Assembly (NCBI GenBank): GCA_030849805.1
Contig: JASANZ010002157.1
Location: 1-57,157 of the forward strand
Length of the DNA: 57,157 bases
DNA from: Sergeia podlipaevii
Taxonomy: Eukaryota; Euglenozoa; Kinetoplastea; Trypanosomatida; Trypanosomatidae
Reading direction: 5' to 3'
In this document: piece after piece, positions 10,261 through 19,993 of the stretch
Numbering within the stretch: position 1 is the first letter of the stretch
How the letters are laid out: every line of letters starts with the position of its first letter
Program-made: the position numbers and the translations under genes
The notes under the pieces: model-generated
What the model saw: the letters and a program-made list of their open reading frames with translations, nothing else
The model's database searches: none
Told to the model about the DNA's origin: nothing

Positions 10261-11508
10261 TCATTTCTTGTGACGCTCGCAGAACTCGATGATGCGATCG
10301 ACTGCCTCATTTATGATAGGTGTCGGCCTGGACGTGGTGGCGCGCACGAAGCCACTCACACCGAAGATTTCACCAGGAAGGACTTGCACGTTTTCCTCGT
10401 CAAGCAGCTTCTCATAGAATTCCATGTCAGAGTTGATGTCCTTGAAGTGGTTAACATCTACCTTGAGCATAATGAACATTGATGCTGTCGGCTTGTCAAA
10501 GGTGATACCAATGTCATGCTCCAAGAGCCGCTCAAACACCTTCGCGCCGGCGGCAAGCTGCCTGTTAAGGTCATCCAGGTGGCTCTGAGGCACCTTTAGC
10601 AGCGCGTGCTCAAGCGACATCTGCCCAATTGAATTAGACCCTGTGTGCAACTGCGAAAGGAAGTCAATCCCCTTCATCCACTTGGCCCCAGCACCGGTAG
10701 TGTCCACCATGAGGACCCAGCCGATGCGCCATCCCGGTGTGACTGAGTGCTTGGCGGAGCCAGCCATGATCACACGCGGCACAGGGGTGTCGAAGTCCGC
10801 CACGGAAGTGAAGGTTTCACCATGGAAGATGACCTCGGCGTAGATCTCATCTGACATGATGGGCAGGTGGTTACGCTCACAGAAGTGAATCACTTCCTCC
10901 ACGTGCCCGCGACGCCAGTTGCTTCCGCAAGGGTTGGACGGGTTGACCATAAGGAGCGCGCGTGTCTTCTCATCAATGAGCTTTTGCGCTGCCTCAAGGT
11001 CGGCCTCCCAGTTTTTGTCAGCATTCAGTGGATAGTAGCGGCACTCGATGCCGTAACTGTCGCAGACGGTCTTGTAGTGAGGGAAGGAAGGTGCTCCCAC
11101 AAGAATGTTGTCGCCTGGGTTGCACAGCGCGGTGATAGCGAGAACAATAGCGTGAGAGCCGCCGGAGGTAAGAAGTACGTTTTCCCACTTGACACTTGCC
11201 TTCCGCTCCGCAGAAGTACAGAAGCGGGTCCAGTACTCTGCGACGACCTTTCGTGTGCTTGTGTAGCCGGCCACGGGCGGATAGCCGTTGTCCTCACGAC
11301 TCTTGACGACATCCACCATGGCGTCGACGATTACGTCAGGAGCGACAAGATTGCCGTCGGCGGTCGGATCACCCATGGACAGCTTGATGAGTTCCTTGGG
11401 GGACCGCGATGGCTTGAGTTTATCTGTAAGTTCCGTTAGAGGTTGGAGGGTACGGTTAGCGTGAGCGGATGCCGCTAAGACTGGGAATGTGGAAGACGTG
11501 ACACTCAT
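10261..11508 (-). CDS. Tyrosine aminotransferase paralogue B
   Basis: A 415-residue PLP aminotransferase of the tyrosine aminotransferase type. It shows LIKLSMGDPTADGNL, MVNPSNPCGSNW, PIMSDEIYAEVIF and the active-site segment AGSAKHSVTPGWRIGW with K253. The C-terminus FVRATTSRPTP carries the conserved arginine that binds the substrate carboxylate. No targeting signal is visible, so it is probably cytosolic. It is closest to copy C, and the last roughly 90 codons are almost identical at DNA level. The pocket residue after DEIYA is Glu rather than the Gly of copies A and D, which may shift specificity. The ATG at 11506-11508 is the only sensible start. Confidence 0.87.
   Translation of the reverse strand: MSVTSSTFPVLAASAHANRTLQPLTELTDKLKPSRSPKELIKLSMGDPTADGNLVAPDVIVDAMVDVVKSREDNGYPPVAGYTSTRKVVAEYWTRFCTSAERKASVKWENVLLTSGGSHAIVLAITALCNPGDNILVGAPSFPHYKTVCDSYGIECRYYPLNADKNWEADLEAAQKLIDEKTRALLMVNPSNPCGSNWRRGHVEEVIHFCERNHLPIMSDEIYAEVIFHGETFTSVADFDTPVPRVIMAGSAKHSVTPGWRIGWVLMVDTTGAGAKWMKGIDFLSQLHTGSNSIGQMSLEHALLKVPQSHLDDLNRQLAAGAKVFERLLEHDIGITFDKPTASMFIMLKVDVNHFKDINSDMEFYEKLLDEENVQVLPGEIFGVSGFVRATTSRPTPIINEAVDRIIEFCERHKK
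10274..10551. repeat. Near-identical tract shared by aminotransferases B and C (copy in B)
   Basis: This 278-base 3' segment matches 13561-13838 almost base for base by eye, except for a short diverged island near 10447-10475. The rest of the two genes is much less alike. The pattern suggests recent gene conversion. Confidence 0.75.
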
Positions 11509-13547
11509 TTGTTCGTTTCGCTAATAATAACTCTCTAATCGTAAAGGTAGAACAGTGGTTTATTGCCTCTTTTTTTTCTTTTTTTTAAAAAGGTGAATAC
11601 TGTGATGTAATTCTTGAACGTACGCAGGTTCCCAAATACACATACATTTTTTATTATTGTGGATGTTTCAGTACACAATCCCAATAATGGGCAAAAAGGA
11701 GAGAGAAGATAGGGAGAGAAGAAAAAGAAGAAGAATAAAAAAAAAGGATTTATTCGCGCTCTACATGTGCGCAGAGAAAAAAAGAAGGTTTTTTTATATA
11801 CCAGACCTCAACGTGTCAAAAGCAAGTTAATCAACCAAGCAACCGTTATTGCCTTGTGTATTTGGATGTACAAGTCTATGGATAACTTGAAAAAAAATAA
11901 AAATAAAAACAAAAAAAGCTTTATCCTGAAAGGATTTGGTGATTAAACAAGTACTCGCCTCCATCTTTTGCTATAGGAGGAAAGAAAACGTTTTCTGAAC
12001 GTCCTCTATTTATTTTTCCATTTTCTTAAAATTGTTTCTTTTGAATCTTCTTAATTTTTTAGATTTCCTTTCTTCCTTTCTCTAAAAAAATTAAAAGAAA
12101 AAAAAAGGCGCAAAAAAAAAAGCACACACACACACACACACGCCTCTTGAGCAGGGGATTGACTCCATTTCGTCCCAGGGAACAACAAGAACGAAAAAAA
12201 AGAGAAATCAAGATTTTTTCTTTTTGAAAGGTTCTTAATGCACAGCAGCACTTTTAGGCGCAATCAACTCACTAAATAGGCATTTTTTTTTCTCTTACAA
12301 TCACAATCACTTTCCCCAGTTCCCTTTCCACTTCTGTAATACCACACCACATATTTTTTAAATATTTTTAAGATGGAGTTTATCATTCACCCGGACAAAG
12401 CACTGCAAAAAAAAAAAAAAGAAGTGAAAAAAGCTCTGATGTACCGTTCCATAACGAGAGATAAAGAGGGAGAAAAACAAAGCAAAAAGGGTTTGCTCCA
12501 CTAAGTGAGCGACACTATATAAACAATGAAAAAAAAAGAACTCACTCAAAAAAGGAAATACCCAGCTGCCTCCTGGCAAGTAGCAACTGCTTGTAAGCAA
12601 AAAGAAAGGGGTGGGGGAAGGAAATACCACATTCCTGCGTCGACACTGAAAGCGACAAAAAAATTTACATTATACGCTACACGCCTTGCCTAGTTCATGC
12701 AATATTGCAACCCTCCATTTTTCCTTTTTTTTTTGGTTTGAAAGAAAAAATAGAAAATGCAGACATAACAATTGTAATCAAACAATAGTTTCTAACGTCA
12801 CCACCATACACACGACGGGACGCACTCTCTCTCTCTCTCTCTCTCTCACACACATTTCGACAATGTTCCTTACTGTATTGAAAAGAAACAATTATCAGAA
12901 TCAAATTATTTTTTTTTTAAAAAAAGAGGCATAAAAAAAAAGAGAGACTGTTGCACCATTTTTTTTTTTGGAAAATGCAAAAAAAAAAATGTAGCCTTTA
13001 AGATACTCCTCTACACCGGAAGAACACCCATGTGAGGCTAGCAGCAACAAGCTGTGACGTAATAAAAGCATGCGAACGCATAAATGGAAAGCGTGCACAT
13101 TGTCTTGTGCTTGAATGCTGGCAGTGGAAACATCCCATAAAAAAAGATAATAGCAATTTGACAAAAAAAAATGAAGCAAAAAAAAAGTAAAGTAACTGGA
13201 GGGAGCTGGTGCTGGTGAGAAGAACATAGCATACATACAGATATACATATGAAAGCGAATACCGGCTGCAAGGACTTTTCGTTCTTCTCGAATTTAGCCA
13301 TATGTGTATATCAAAACAAATGGAGATGAAGGATACAACAGTAACAATGAAGCAAAGATAAAAATAGAAAAAATGAAGCAGAAAGAAAAAGTACATATTG
13401 GCTTCCGCCAATACCGAATTCTGTAAACGCAATACGAAACATACACACACACAAAAAAAAAAAATTAAATAACATAATAATTCACTTTTACTTTCTCTCC
13501 CTTTTCAAGTTTGCAGACTGCGATTCATTTGGCGCGTCATTCATCGA
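11509..13547. other. Longest intergenic spacer, between aminotransferases B and C
   Basis: 2.04 kb, strongly A-rich on the plus strand (T-rich in mRNA sense). It has CA near 12122-12140, CT at about 12825-12846, poly-A/T tracts and a T-then-A dyad near 12910-12926. Long frames here are low-complexity Phe/Leu/Ser strings and not convincing genes. It might hide a short RNA, but I see no signature. Confidence 0.45.
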
Positions 13548-14804
13548 CTACTGCATGTGGCGCTCGCAGAACTCGATGATGCGATCGACTGCCTCATTTA
13601 TGATAGGTGTCGGCCTGGACGTGGTGGCGCGCACGAAGCCACTCACACCAAAGATTTCACCAGGGAGGACTTGCACGTTTTCCTCGTCAAGCAGCTTCTC
13701 ATAGAATTCCATGTCAGAGTTGATGTCCTTGAAGTGATCGTAGTTGATCTTGAGCATCACAAACATTGATGCTGTCGGCTTGTCAAAGGTGATACCAATG
13801 TCATGCTCCAAGAGTCGCTCGAACACCTTCGCGCCCTTCTCTAACTGGCGTACAAGATCCTGCGTGTGACTCGCAGGGACCTTCAGCAGCGTCCTGGCAA
13901 CTGCCTCCTGACAGATAGAATTCGGGCCCGACACAAGCTGAGACAGCCGCTCGATGCCCACCTGCCAGCTGTGTGCCACGTTCAAGGGGTCAACCAGGAC
14001 TGTCCAGCCGATGCGCCACCCAGGGCAAACTTGATATTTTGAAACACCATTCAGGATGAGCCGTGGCACGGGGGTATCAAAGTCTGCAACGGAGGAAAAG
14101 ACATCCCCATTGTAAACAATTTCAGCGTAAATTTCATCTGAGATGAGGGGGAGCTGGTGCTGCTCACAGAAACTAATGATCTCTTGCACGTGCTGGCGCG
14201 AGTAGTTGCTTCCGCAAGGGTTGGACGGGTTGACGACGACAAAAGCCTTCGTGCGCACATTCACCATCTGTGCCGCAGCGGCAAGGTCGGCTTCCCAGTT
14301 TTTGTCAGCGTTCAGTGGATAGTAGCGGCACTCGATGCCGTAACTGTCGCAAACAGACTTGTAGTGGGGGAAGGCCGGGCCGCACACGAGAATGTTGTCG
14401 CCTGGGTTGCACACGCTGCTGACGGCCATGACAATGCCATGGGCGACGCCTGAGGTGATGGTAACGTTCTCCCAAGAGATGTGCTTCCGACGAGTTTCTG
14501 TCTGACAGAAGCGGGAGGTGTACTCTGCGACGACTTGCCGGATGTTGTCATAACCCAAAGTGGGAGGGTAGCCATTGTATTGTCCAGAGCGTACCACGTC
14601 AACGATAGCCTCGGTAACGATGGCTGGAGTGGTAAGGTTGCCATCCACGGTGGGGTCCCCCACGGAGAGGCGGAGATTGCTCTTGCTGCTGGAGGAAGGT
14701 TTCATGTTGTCGGCCAGGTCATTCAACGGCTGCAGTGTTTTCTGTGCGTGCACAGAGGCATCGACCTTCTTGAAGGATGCACTGACTGGGGTAGCACTCT
14801 TCAT
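13548..14804 (-). CDS. Tyrosine aminotransferase paralogue C
   Basis: A 418-residue PLP aminotransferase of the same group. Motifs seen are LRLSVGDPTVDGNL, VVNPSNPCGSNY, LISDEIYAEIVY, NGVSKYQVCPGWRIGW with Schiff-base lysine K256, and C-terminal FVRATTSRPTP. The ATG at 14802-14804 follows a putative acceptor AG by 29 bases. The open frame continues upstream through a C12 homopolymer, but that part should be leader rather than protein. Two DNA blocks are nearly identical to copy B: the 3' end, and a mid-gene block near 14206-14380. The segment between them is diverged. It is probably cytosolic. Confidence 0.86.
   Translation of the reverse strand: MKSATPVSASFKKVDASVHAQKTLQPLNDLADNMKPSSSSKSNLRLSVGDPTVDGNLTTPAIVTEAIVDVVRSGQYNGYPPTLGYDNIRQVVAEYTSRFCQTETRRKHISWENVTITSGVAHGIVMAVSSVCNPGDNILVCGPAFPHYKSVCDSYGIECRYYPLNADKNWEADLAAAAQMVNVRTKAFVVVNPSNPCGSNYSRQHVQEIISFCEQHQLPLISDEIYAEIVYNGDVFSSVADFDTPVPRLILNGVSKYQVCPGWRIGWTVLVDPLNVAHSWQVGIERLSQLVSGPNSICQEAVARTLLKVPASHTQDLVRQLEKGAKVFERLLEHDIGITFDKPTASMFVMLKINYDHFKDINSDMEFYEKLLDEENVQVLPGEIFGVSGFVRATTSRPTPIINEAVDRIIEFCERHMQ
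13561..13838. repeat. Near-identical tract shared by aminotransferases B and C (copy in C)
   Basis: Partner of 10274-10551. The match breaks at about 13736-13760 and ends sharply around 13838, where the two proteins begin to differ. Confidence 0.75.
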
Positions 14805-14817
14805 TCTCTTTCCTTCC

Positions 14818-14829
14818 GGGGGGGGGGGG
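14818..14829. repeat. G12/C12 homopolymer in the leader of aminotransferase C
   Basis: Twelve G on the plus strand, so twelve C in the mRNA. It lies between the putative acceptor at 14834-14835 and the ATG at 14804. Its length is likely to vary between alleles. Confidence 0.6.
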
Positions 14830-14833
14830 CTTC

Positions 14834-14835
14834 CT
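14834..14835 (-). promoter_or_regulatory. Putative spliced-leader acceptor for aminotransferase C
   Basis: In mRNA sense a run of eleven T (about 14842-14852) is followed by GGTACCAG, with the AG at 14834-14835. This leaves a 29-base leader that contains the C12 run. Confidence 0.5.
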
Positions 14836-16228
14836 GGTACCAAAAAAAAAAACAGGCCCAACAAACGGCAATGTAAAAGTATGTAAATATGCTATATATA
14901 GGGCCACGGAAAGCTTCTCTGTGATAGACACAACAAATATTAATAAAGCGCGTGCGTATGTGAATAGTGCTGTACGGTTTTTTTTTTTTAAGATTTCAAT
15001 AACACCATATAGAGATATTATTATTATTATTGCATTTATTTTCCAAACGTGCATTAGAAAGGAAAGTGAGAAAGCAAAAAAGAAGAAGAAAAGAAGAACA
15101 GTCGTAGTAATGAAACATAAATGGTAACAAGAAAAGCAACAACAGAAAAGCGGAAAAGAAGGTGTGAGCAAGATCGGTGCTTAGCATGAAGAGTGCACTG
15201 CGAAGTGTGCTTTTCAAACTCACAGCTGACCTTCTGCCACACAGCATACCAGAAGAAAAAAAAAAAGAAACAAAAAGAGAGGACTTTGAGAGCCGAGGGG
15301 AAAACAAGACCAACGGTGTTGCAGTCCTGTGTTTTTTTTCTCCCCCAAATGTCTTTGCAGTATAACAAAAAAAAGTAATCATGAAGAAAAGAAAAATCGC
15401 TGTTATATTCTCTTTTTTAAGTGTCCCAACAGCCGCTTTGCAAGAAGAAAAAAAAAGTGCATGTGTTCCTTTTATTTATTTGATTTCAACTGATTTTTTT
15501 TCCGCCGTTTAAAGTTTTCTCCTAAAATACCTTTCACGTACACAATTCAACATATATACCACCTATATACTCTCCTAAGATCCAAAAGAGAGAGTAAAAG
15601 TGTATAAATAAATCATGATCAAATATACATCCCAGTTCCCCCCATTTTTTTCCTCGTTGCCTTTTCGCGTCTCCTTTCATCTTTTTTCCTTCCAATAGCA
15701 AAATAAAAAAAAATAAAAAAAAGAGAACAAAGGGAAGTCGGCAGCAACATGAGTATATAAACCGAATTTACTCTTGAAAAATAATCCATTATTCGCCTTT
15801 AATGCACACACACAAAACAAAACAAAACAACAACCACAACCACACGAAACAACGCACAAGAAAAAAAAAACAATAATGATTGTAAAACAGATATAAAATA
15901 GGGAAGATGACTCCGAATAAATTAAAAAAAAGAAGAAAAAAAATAGGGTCCCTGGCCAGAGAGAGGAGAGGAAACCCATAAATACTATTGCAAAGGCACG
16001 TACGTGCTCCATTCACTTACGTACGCATTCAGTGACATCCTCTTGCCTTCCTTTCTTACTATTTCGATTTAGCATGACCATAATGACATGCAAATCTTTT
16101 TTTTTTATTATACATGTACAGTTTTCCAATAAACTCAAGAGTGGATATATTTTCATTTTTTTTAAAGAGAGACTAAATGTATATTAGAATCCAGGTAACT
16201 AAATGAAGTGCTCTGTGTGTCAGGCACA

Positions 16229-17878
16229 CTACTTATCCATTGGTCTTTCCTGCACCTCTATATCCTCTTTATCGTAGTACGCGTCACACACATCATAGTA
16301 CGAAGGACACGTGATGGAGCCGCTGATGAAGTGTGGGCTATACTTGCCTGGTTCCACCTTCTCACCCTCTGGACACTCAACCGGTTCTTCCGCACCCTTG
16401 AATAGGACAAGGAACGTTTCATCTGCGTACCGGCACTCAATTTTAGCGCAAACACCACCACGATTAATGCTGAGACCAGACACCTTAAGATCGTTGGTGT
16501 CGAGGCAGCGGGAATTTTCGTCCAGCAAGGAGCCCATCATGAGGTTCTCGTCGCCGTTGGCGCAGCCAGTTCTCGAGTAGGCGCCATAGATGGGGCAGTA
16601 GTCCATCAGCTGAGCCACACCACCCATATTGGCATTGCTGAAGTATCTGTGCTCGCTTGGCACGTCCGTGTCGTAGGTGCTCACGTGGCATTCTCCAATT
16701 GAGCGACGATCGGTGGTGCACGCGATCTGCGTCGCTTCCGAGCAGAAAGTACGGGGGAATTGCGAAACACCATTCTTGAAGCAACTCTCGGTGAGGAAGT
16801 CACATCCAGCGTTAAGTCCGTATGACATCGCCTCTGCACTGGAATAGACAGCCTTGTAGTAGCCGGTGTCCTCCATAGCGGCGAGCGAGAGGGCTGTGTA
16901 ATAGCCAGCGCCGTACACACCTGACATGAGTTCGTCTTTGGCCACGCGGCGCTTCCAGTGAGAGCCCACCTTGGTGACCAGTTCTTCATTCTCCAGCTCA
17001 AGCCCAGGGATGGAGCCGCACTTAAACTGGTTGGCTGCCCGCTTCAGCACATTCGGTGAGCGTACCACAGTGATGTTCTTGCGGCCTCGGTAGCTGCCAG
17101 GCTCGCTGAGCATGGATCGGTTCTCAAAAATGCTCGCAGTGAAGCCAAAAGCGTGCATCATCTGGTGTGAAACAAGGCGAATGGCTTCATGACTGTTGAG
17201 GATGGCCTTTGGGGAGATGTTCAGCACACCAACAGCTGGGCGGCCGTCCTTGAGCGCCAAGCACGGCAAGGCCCAGGCGGCGGCATGAGTGTGAATGGGG
17301 GCTGCAGACACGTAAAGAATAAAATCAGTATTCTCCCCACTGTCCTGATGCTCTGCTGGGATGGCGTAAGAAGCACAGAGACCGGTCATGCTATCAGGCA
17401 CCTTGATGCCACTGCTTGGATGCACTTGGAGACGACTCGTGTGCAGCTTAACAGCCTCGGGGATAAGCACGTTGGTGAGCCAGTTGCGTTTAGTCCCAGT
17501 GAGCACATCCTCTTCCCTGCACGTCACCAACTTGCCGGTGAAGTCTGCGCGTACTTCTCCCACGTTACTGCAGAACTGTGAACTGTACTGCAAATTGTTA
17601 AAGCTTACCAGCACCCGCAGTGGAGCCCAGAAGGCCGTGTTACCACCGGGCATGTCCGTCACCTCAAGGGATCCGCCTGCGCCACCATTGATTCTCACGT
17701 ACGTATCATGCTGGCACACGCGGTCAGAAGAGACGTCCATGCTGTGAAGGTGTGGGCTTTCGAATTCTTCATCAGTAGCTTCTTGACAGCTGCCTTGATG
17801 GGTGAGGGCTGCCACTGCAAGCAGAAGGAGAAGGGTAGTAGAAAGCATACGCCGCGACGTCATCTTCATCAAAGTCAT
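16229..17878 (-). CDS. GP63 (leishmanolysin, M8) homologue with degenerate zinc site
   Basis: A 549-residue member of the major surface metalloprotease family. It has a short N-terminal region, a hydrophobic signal peptide (LLLLLAVAALTHQG), and many paired cysteines typical of GP63. Family landmarks include GLELENEE, GSHWKRRVAKDELMSG with the Met-turn methionine, and the Cys-rich C-terminal domain. The zinc motif HExxHxxGF reads HQMMHAFGF at residues 238-246, so the catalytic Glu is Gln239. The third ligand, normally His in an HF/YxC context, is Gln284 in NQFKC. Two lost residues argue against proteolysis while the fold and signal peptide are kept. The C-terminus is hydrophilic, with no GPI-type tail, so secretion or lumenal residence is more likely than a GPI anchor. 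Met codons at 17869 and 17863 are alternative starts. In the genomes I remember, this neighbourhood has no GP63 gene. Confidence 0.88.
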   Translation of the reverse strand: MTLMKMTSRRMLSTTLLLLLAVAALTHQGSCQEATDEEFESPHLHSMDVSSDRVCQHDTYVRINGGAGGSLEVTDMPGGNTAFWAPLRVLVSFNNLQYSSQFCSNVGEVRADFTGKLVTCREEDVLTGTKRNWLTNVLIPEAVKLHTSRLQVHPSSGIKVPDSMTGLCASYAIPAEHQDSGENTDFILYVSAAPIHTHAAAWALPCLALKDGRPAVGVLNISPKAILNSHEAIRLVSHQMMHAFGFTASIFENRSMLSEPGSYRGRKNITVVRSPNVLKRAANQFKCGSIPGLELENEELVTKVGSHWKRRVAKDELMSGVYGAGYYTALSLAAMEDTGYYKAVYSSAEAMSYGLNAGCDFLTESCFKNGVSQFPRTFCSEATQIACTTDRRSIGECHVSTYDTDVPSEHRYFSNANMGGVAQLMDYCPIYGAYSRTGCANGDENLMMGSLLDENSRCLDTNDLKVSGLSINRGGVCAKIECRYADETFLVLFKGAEEPVECPEGEKVEPGKYSPHFISGSITCPSYYDVCDAYYDKEDIEVQERPMDK

Positions 17879-18781
17879 ACACACGCACACACACAAAAAA
17901 AATAATAATAGGCAAACAATATATCCTTTTATGTAGATAGATCGAAAAGATAGAATAAATCTCAGTCGATCTAAAATTACCTTTTGCTTTCTAATGTGTA
18001 AATAGATGACAGAGAGCAAGTGATTTAAACCGCCAACAAACTTGAAATATTTGTCAATTTTTTTTTTAAAGCAAATATGCAAAAAATGAAAAAATCAAGT
18101 ACAATAGTAAGTATAAGAATTCGCAAGTAATAAAGACGTAGCAACGCACAGTTATAACTTCCCTTATCATGTATATATCGAGAGAGAGAGAGAGACTGAT
18201 ATTATACAAGAAGAATTCATCCTTTGATGCGGTAAAAGGCTCACCCCTCTTGTGCTTTTTTTTTGTTCTCAATAATTAGATTCTTTCTATATCGTACACA
18301 TAAATGCATGAGTGCAGATAAACACACACAAAAAAACAACAACAAAAAAAACAACAACACAGAATGAATAGCACGTATCTGTTGGATTTCTATACTGAGC
18401 AAAGGTTTTTCTTTTCTAAGATAATAATAGTAATCATGATGATGGCACAGAAAGAAAGGGAGAAAGAAAGAAGCTCGGGGATCCGCACGGTTTATCTACG
18501 CAGCTCACTCGTGCTTACTCGCGTAACAACAGCAAGCATTTCTTGTAAAAAAAGCATCACCTAACAATCAGTTCAATGAAAAGGCAGTAAATACAACAAA
18601 GCAAATTGCCGAACAAACAGCAAACAACAACGACAAGAAAAAGAAAAAAAAAATCTAAGTGAAATCGTACGAATCTAATTCTTTCTACCTCATAGAGCAG
18701 TGTAGAAGCCCGCGGAGGCTAATCTGTCCACGCACACACACACATACTCAGACATACAAACATGCACATAAACCTTTCCCT
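17879..18781. other. Intergenic spacer upstream of the GP63-like gene
   Basis: 903 bases with CA near 17880-17894, a GA run at about 18180-18195 and A/C-rich stretches. It includes the GP63 leader and the 3' UTR of the EB1-like mRNA. No gene was seen; the longer in-frame extension of GP63 into this spacer is low-complexity and unlikely to be translated. Confidence 0.45.
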
Positions 18782-19987
18782 TTAAGCAAATTCTGCTAGA
18801 GCAGTAAGCAAGGCTGCGGCGTCTTTCTTCATACACGCCGCGATGGCCTTCGCTCGCGTCTCCTCCAAGTGCTGAATCCGAGTAAGATTGCATTGCAATG
18901 CGTGAGCGAAGATAGTGGGGCACTTAGTACATACCATTGCCTGCGCAGCGGCTGAGCACTTGGACTGCGCTGGAAGAAGTATCTTCGCCAGAGACGCAAT
19001 GCCAGGCTGCTGATGCATTGACTCCCCTACAACAGCAGCAAGTGCTTGCGTTCTCTCTTGAAGTACGGCGCAGCACTCCCGTGCCACGTCCAGTCCATCG
19101 CGTGTACGCGTCACCGCCGTTTCTGCTGCTGCCGCTGATGATCGTGCGCTTGCCGAGTTTGGCCCTGCATGAGCACCGTTGCTGTTACTGCTGTTTGCGG
19201 CCGGGTTGGCTTCCAATCTCATTTTCTTCACCGTCTCCTCCACCAGTGAAGGTGATTCTGCTGCTGCTAAGCAAGAAACAGATTCCATAGCTTCAGTTTT
19301 GGCAACTTCCAGCTCCTCCTGACGGCTGCGCTTGCCCACCCCGCATATACTCGTCTGCTGCACGTCATCTCCATCGAGCGCGGCGTGTGACAACACGATC
19401 ATTGATTCGCCAACTACTGCTGGCTGTGACACACTTCGTACTGTCTCTCCACCAGAGAGGAAGCTGCGGATCGTTGTCTTCACCTCGCTAGGAGACACAG
19501 CAAGATCCGCGGCAAGTGTCCGCATCCACCGCCAGATACGCAGCTCATCCACAAAGGCTTTTCCATCCAGCCAGTCCTCCGCTGTGAGGTGAGGACTCAC
19601 CACCATTACCGCCGCGCCGCTACTACCGCTGCCCAGGGAAGCCTCTGTGCCGCTGCAGGCTTTCGCGTGTGCTTCACTAAGCCGCCGGATGAGCCCTAAC
19701 ACGTGCTCCCCATTACGCACCCGCATCGCCGCTGTGGTGGTCTCACAAAACTGTATCTGTTGAAGCGGACACAGAGAAGCCGCTGTGGCGCCACTACTTC
19801 TACTACTACCGTCACATGACAGTCCCCCCCATTGGGAAAGCACCTGCTGCCGTGGAGCTCCGCCTGGGAGGCATACCATGCCATAGAGCAAAAGTGCAAC
19901 GTCTTTGGCAGCAACCTCGTTAAAGCTCAAGCACGAGGTACCTAGGATGTCGTTCGCCCACCCCAGGATCGCACTACGAGAAAACAT
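18782..19987 (-). CDS. EB1-like calponin-homology protein, candidate microtubule plus-end tracker
   Basis: A 401-residue protein. The N-terminus MFSRSAILGWANDIL strongly resembles the first helix of the EB1 CH domain. QQIQFCETTTAAMRVRNGEHVLGLIRR (about 76-102, read as two helices) and LTAEDWLDGKAFVDELRIWRWMR (about 134-156) fit the later EB1 helices, where the family has VDKLVKGKFQDNFEFVQWF. Two low-complexity insertions split the domain at about 43-74 and 108-134. The middle is disordered. The last 100 residues are helical and might stand in for the EB1 dimerisation region, but I cannot see the classical EBH signature or an EEY/F tail. EB1 proteins bind growing microtubule ends. The start was chosen because the first AG after a strong pyrimidine tract lies four bases before this ATG. 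Confidence 0.55.
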   Translation of the reverse strand: MFSRSAILGWANDILGTSCLSFNEVAAKDVALLLYGMVCLPGGAPRQQVLSQWGGLSCDGSSRSSGATAASLCPLQQIQFCETTTAAMRVRNGEHVLGLIRRLSEAHAKACSGTEASLGSGSSGAAVMVVSPHLTAEDWLDGKAFVDELRIWRWMRTLAADLAVSPSEVKTTIRSFLSGGETVRSVSQPAVVGESMIVLSHAALDGDDVQQTSICGVGKRSRQEELEVAKTEAMESVSCLAAAESPSLVEETVKKMRLEANPAANSSNSNGAHAGPNSASARSSAAAAETAVTRTRDGLDVARECCAVLQERTQALAAVVGESMHQQPGIASLAKILLPAQSKCSAAAQAMVCTKCPTIFAHALQCNLTRIQHLEETRAKAIAACMKKDAAALLTALAEFA

Positions 19988-19991
19988 CTGG

Positions 19992-19993
19992 CT
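19992..19993 (-). promoter_or_regulatory. Putative spliced-leader acceptor for the EB1-like gene
   Basis: In mRNA sense a pyrimidine tract (about 20019-20040) is followed by the first AG at 19992-19993. The leader would be only four bases before the ATG at 19985-19987, and the two upstream in-frame ATGs (20017, 20041) would be cut away. Confidence 0.45.

Larger units (their letters stand above)
14805..16228. other. Intergenic spacer between aminotransferase C and the GP63-like gene
   Basis: 1.42 kb of A-rich spacer with poly-A/T runs, a TTA repeat near 15018-15030 and pyrimidine tracts. It carries the 3' UTR of the GP63-like mRNA and the leader of copy C. No gene was supported. Confidence 0.45.

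Noticed and set aside
17879..18082. N-terminal extension of the GP63-like frame by 68 residues
   Set aside because: The extension is low-complexity, AT-rich spacer sequence. The signal peptide begins just after the chosen start, so the extension is not expected to be translated.
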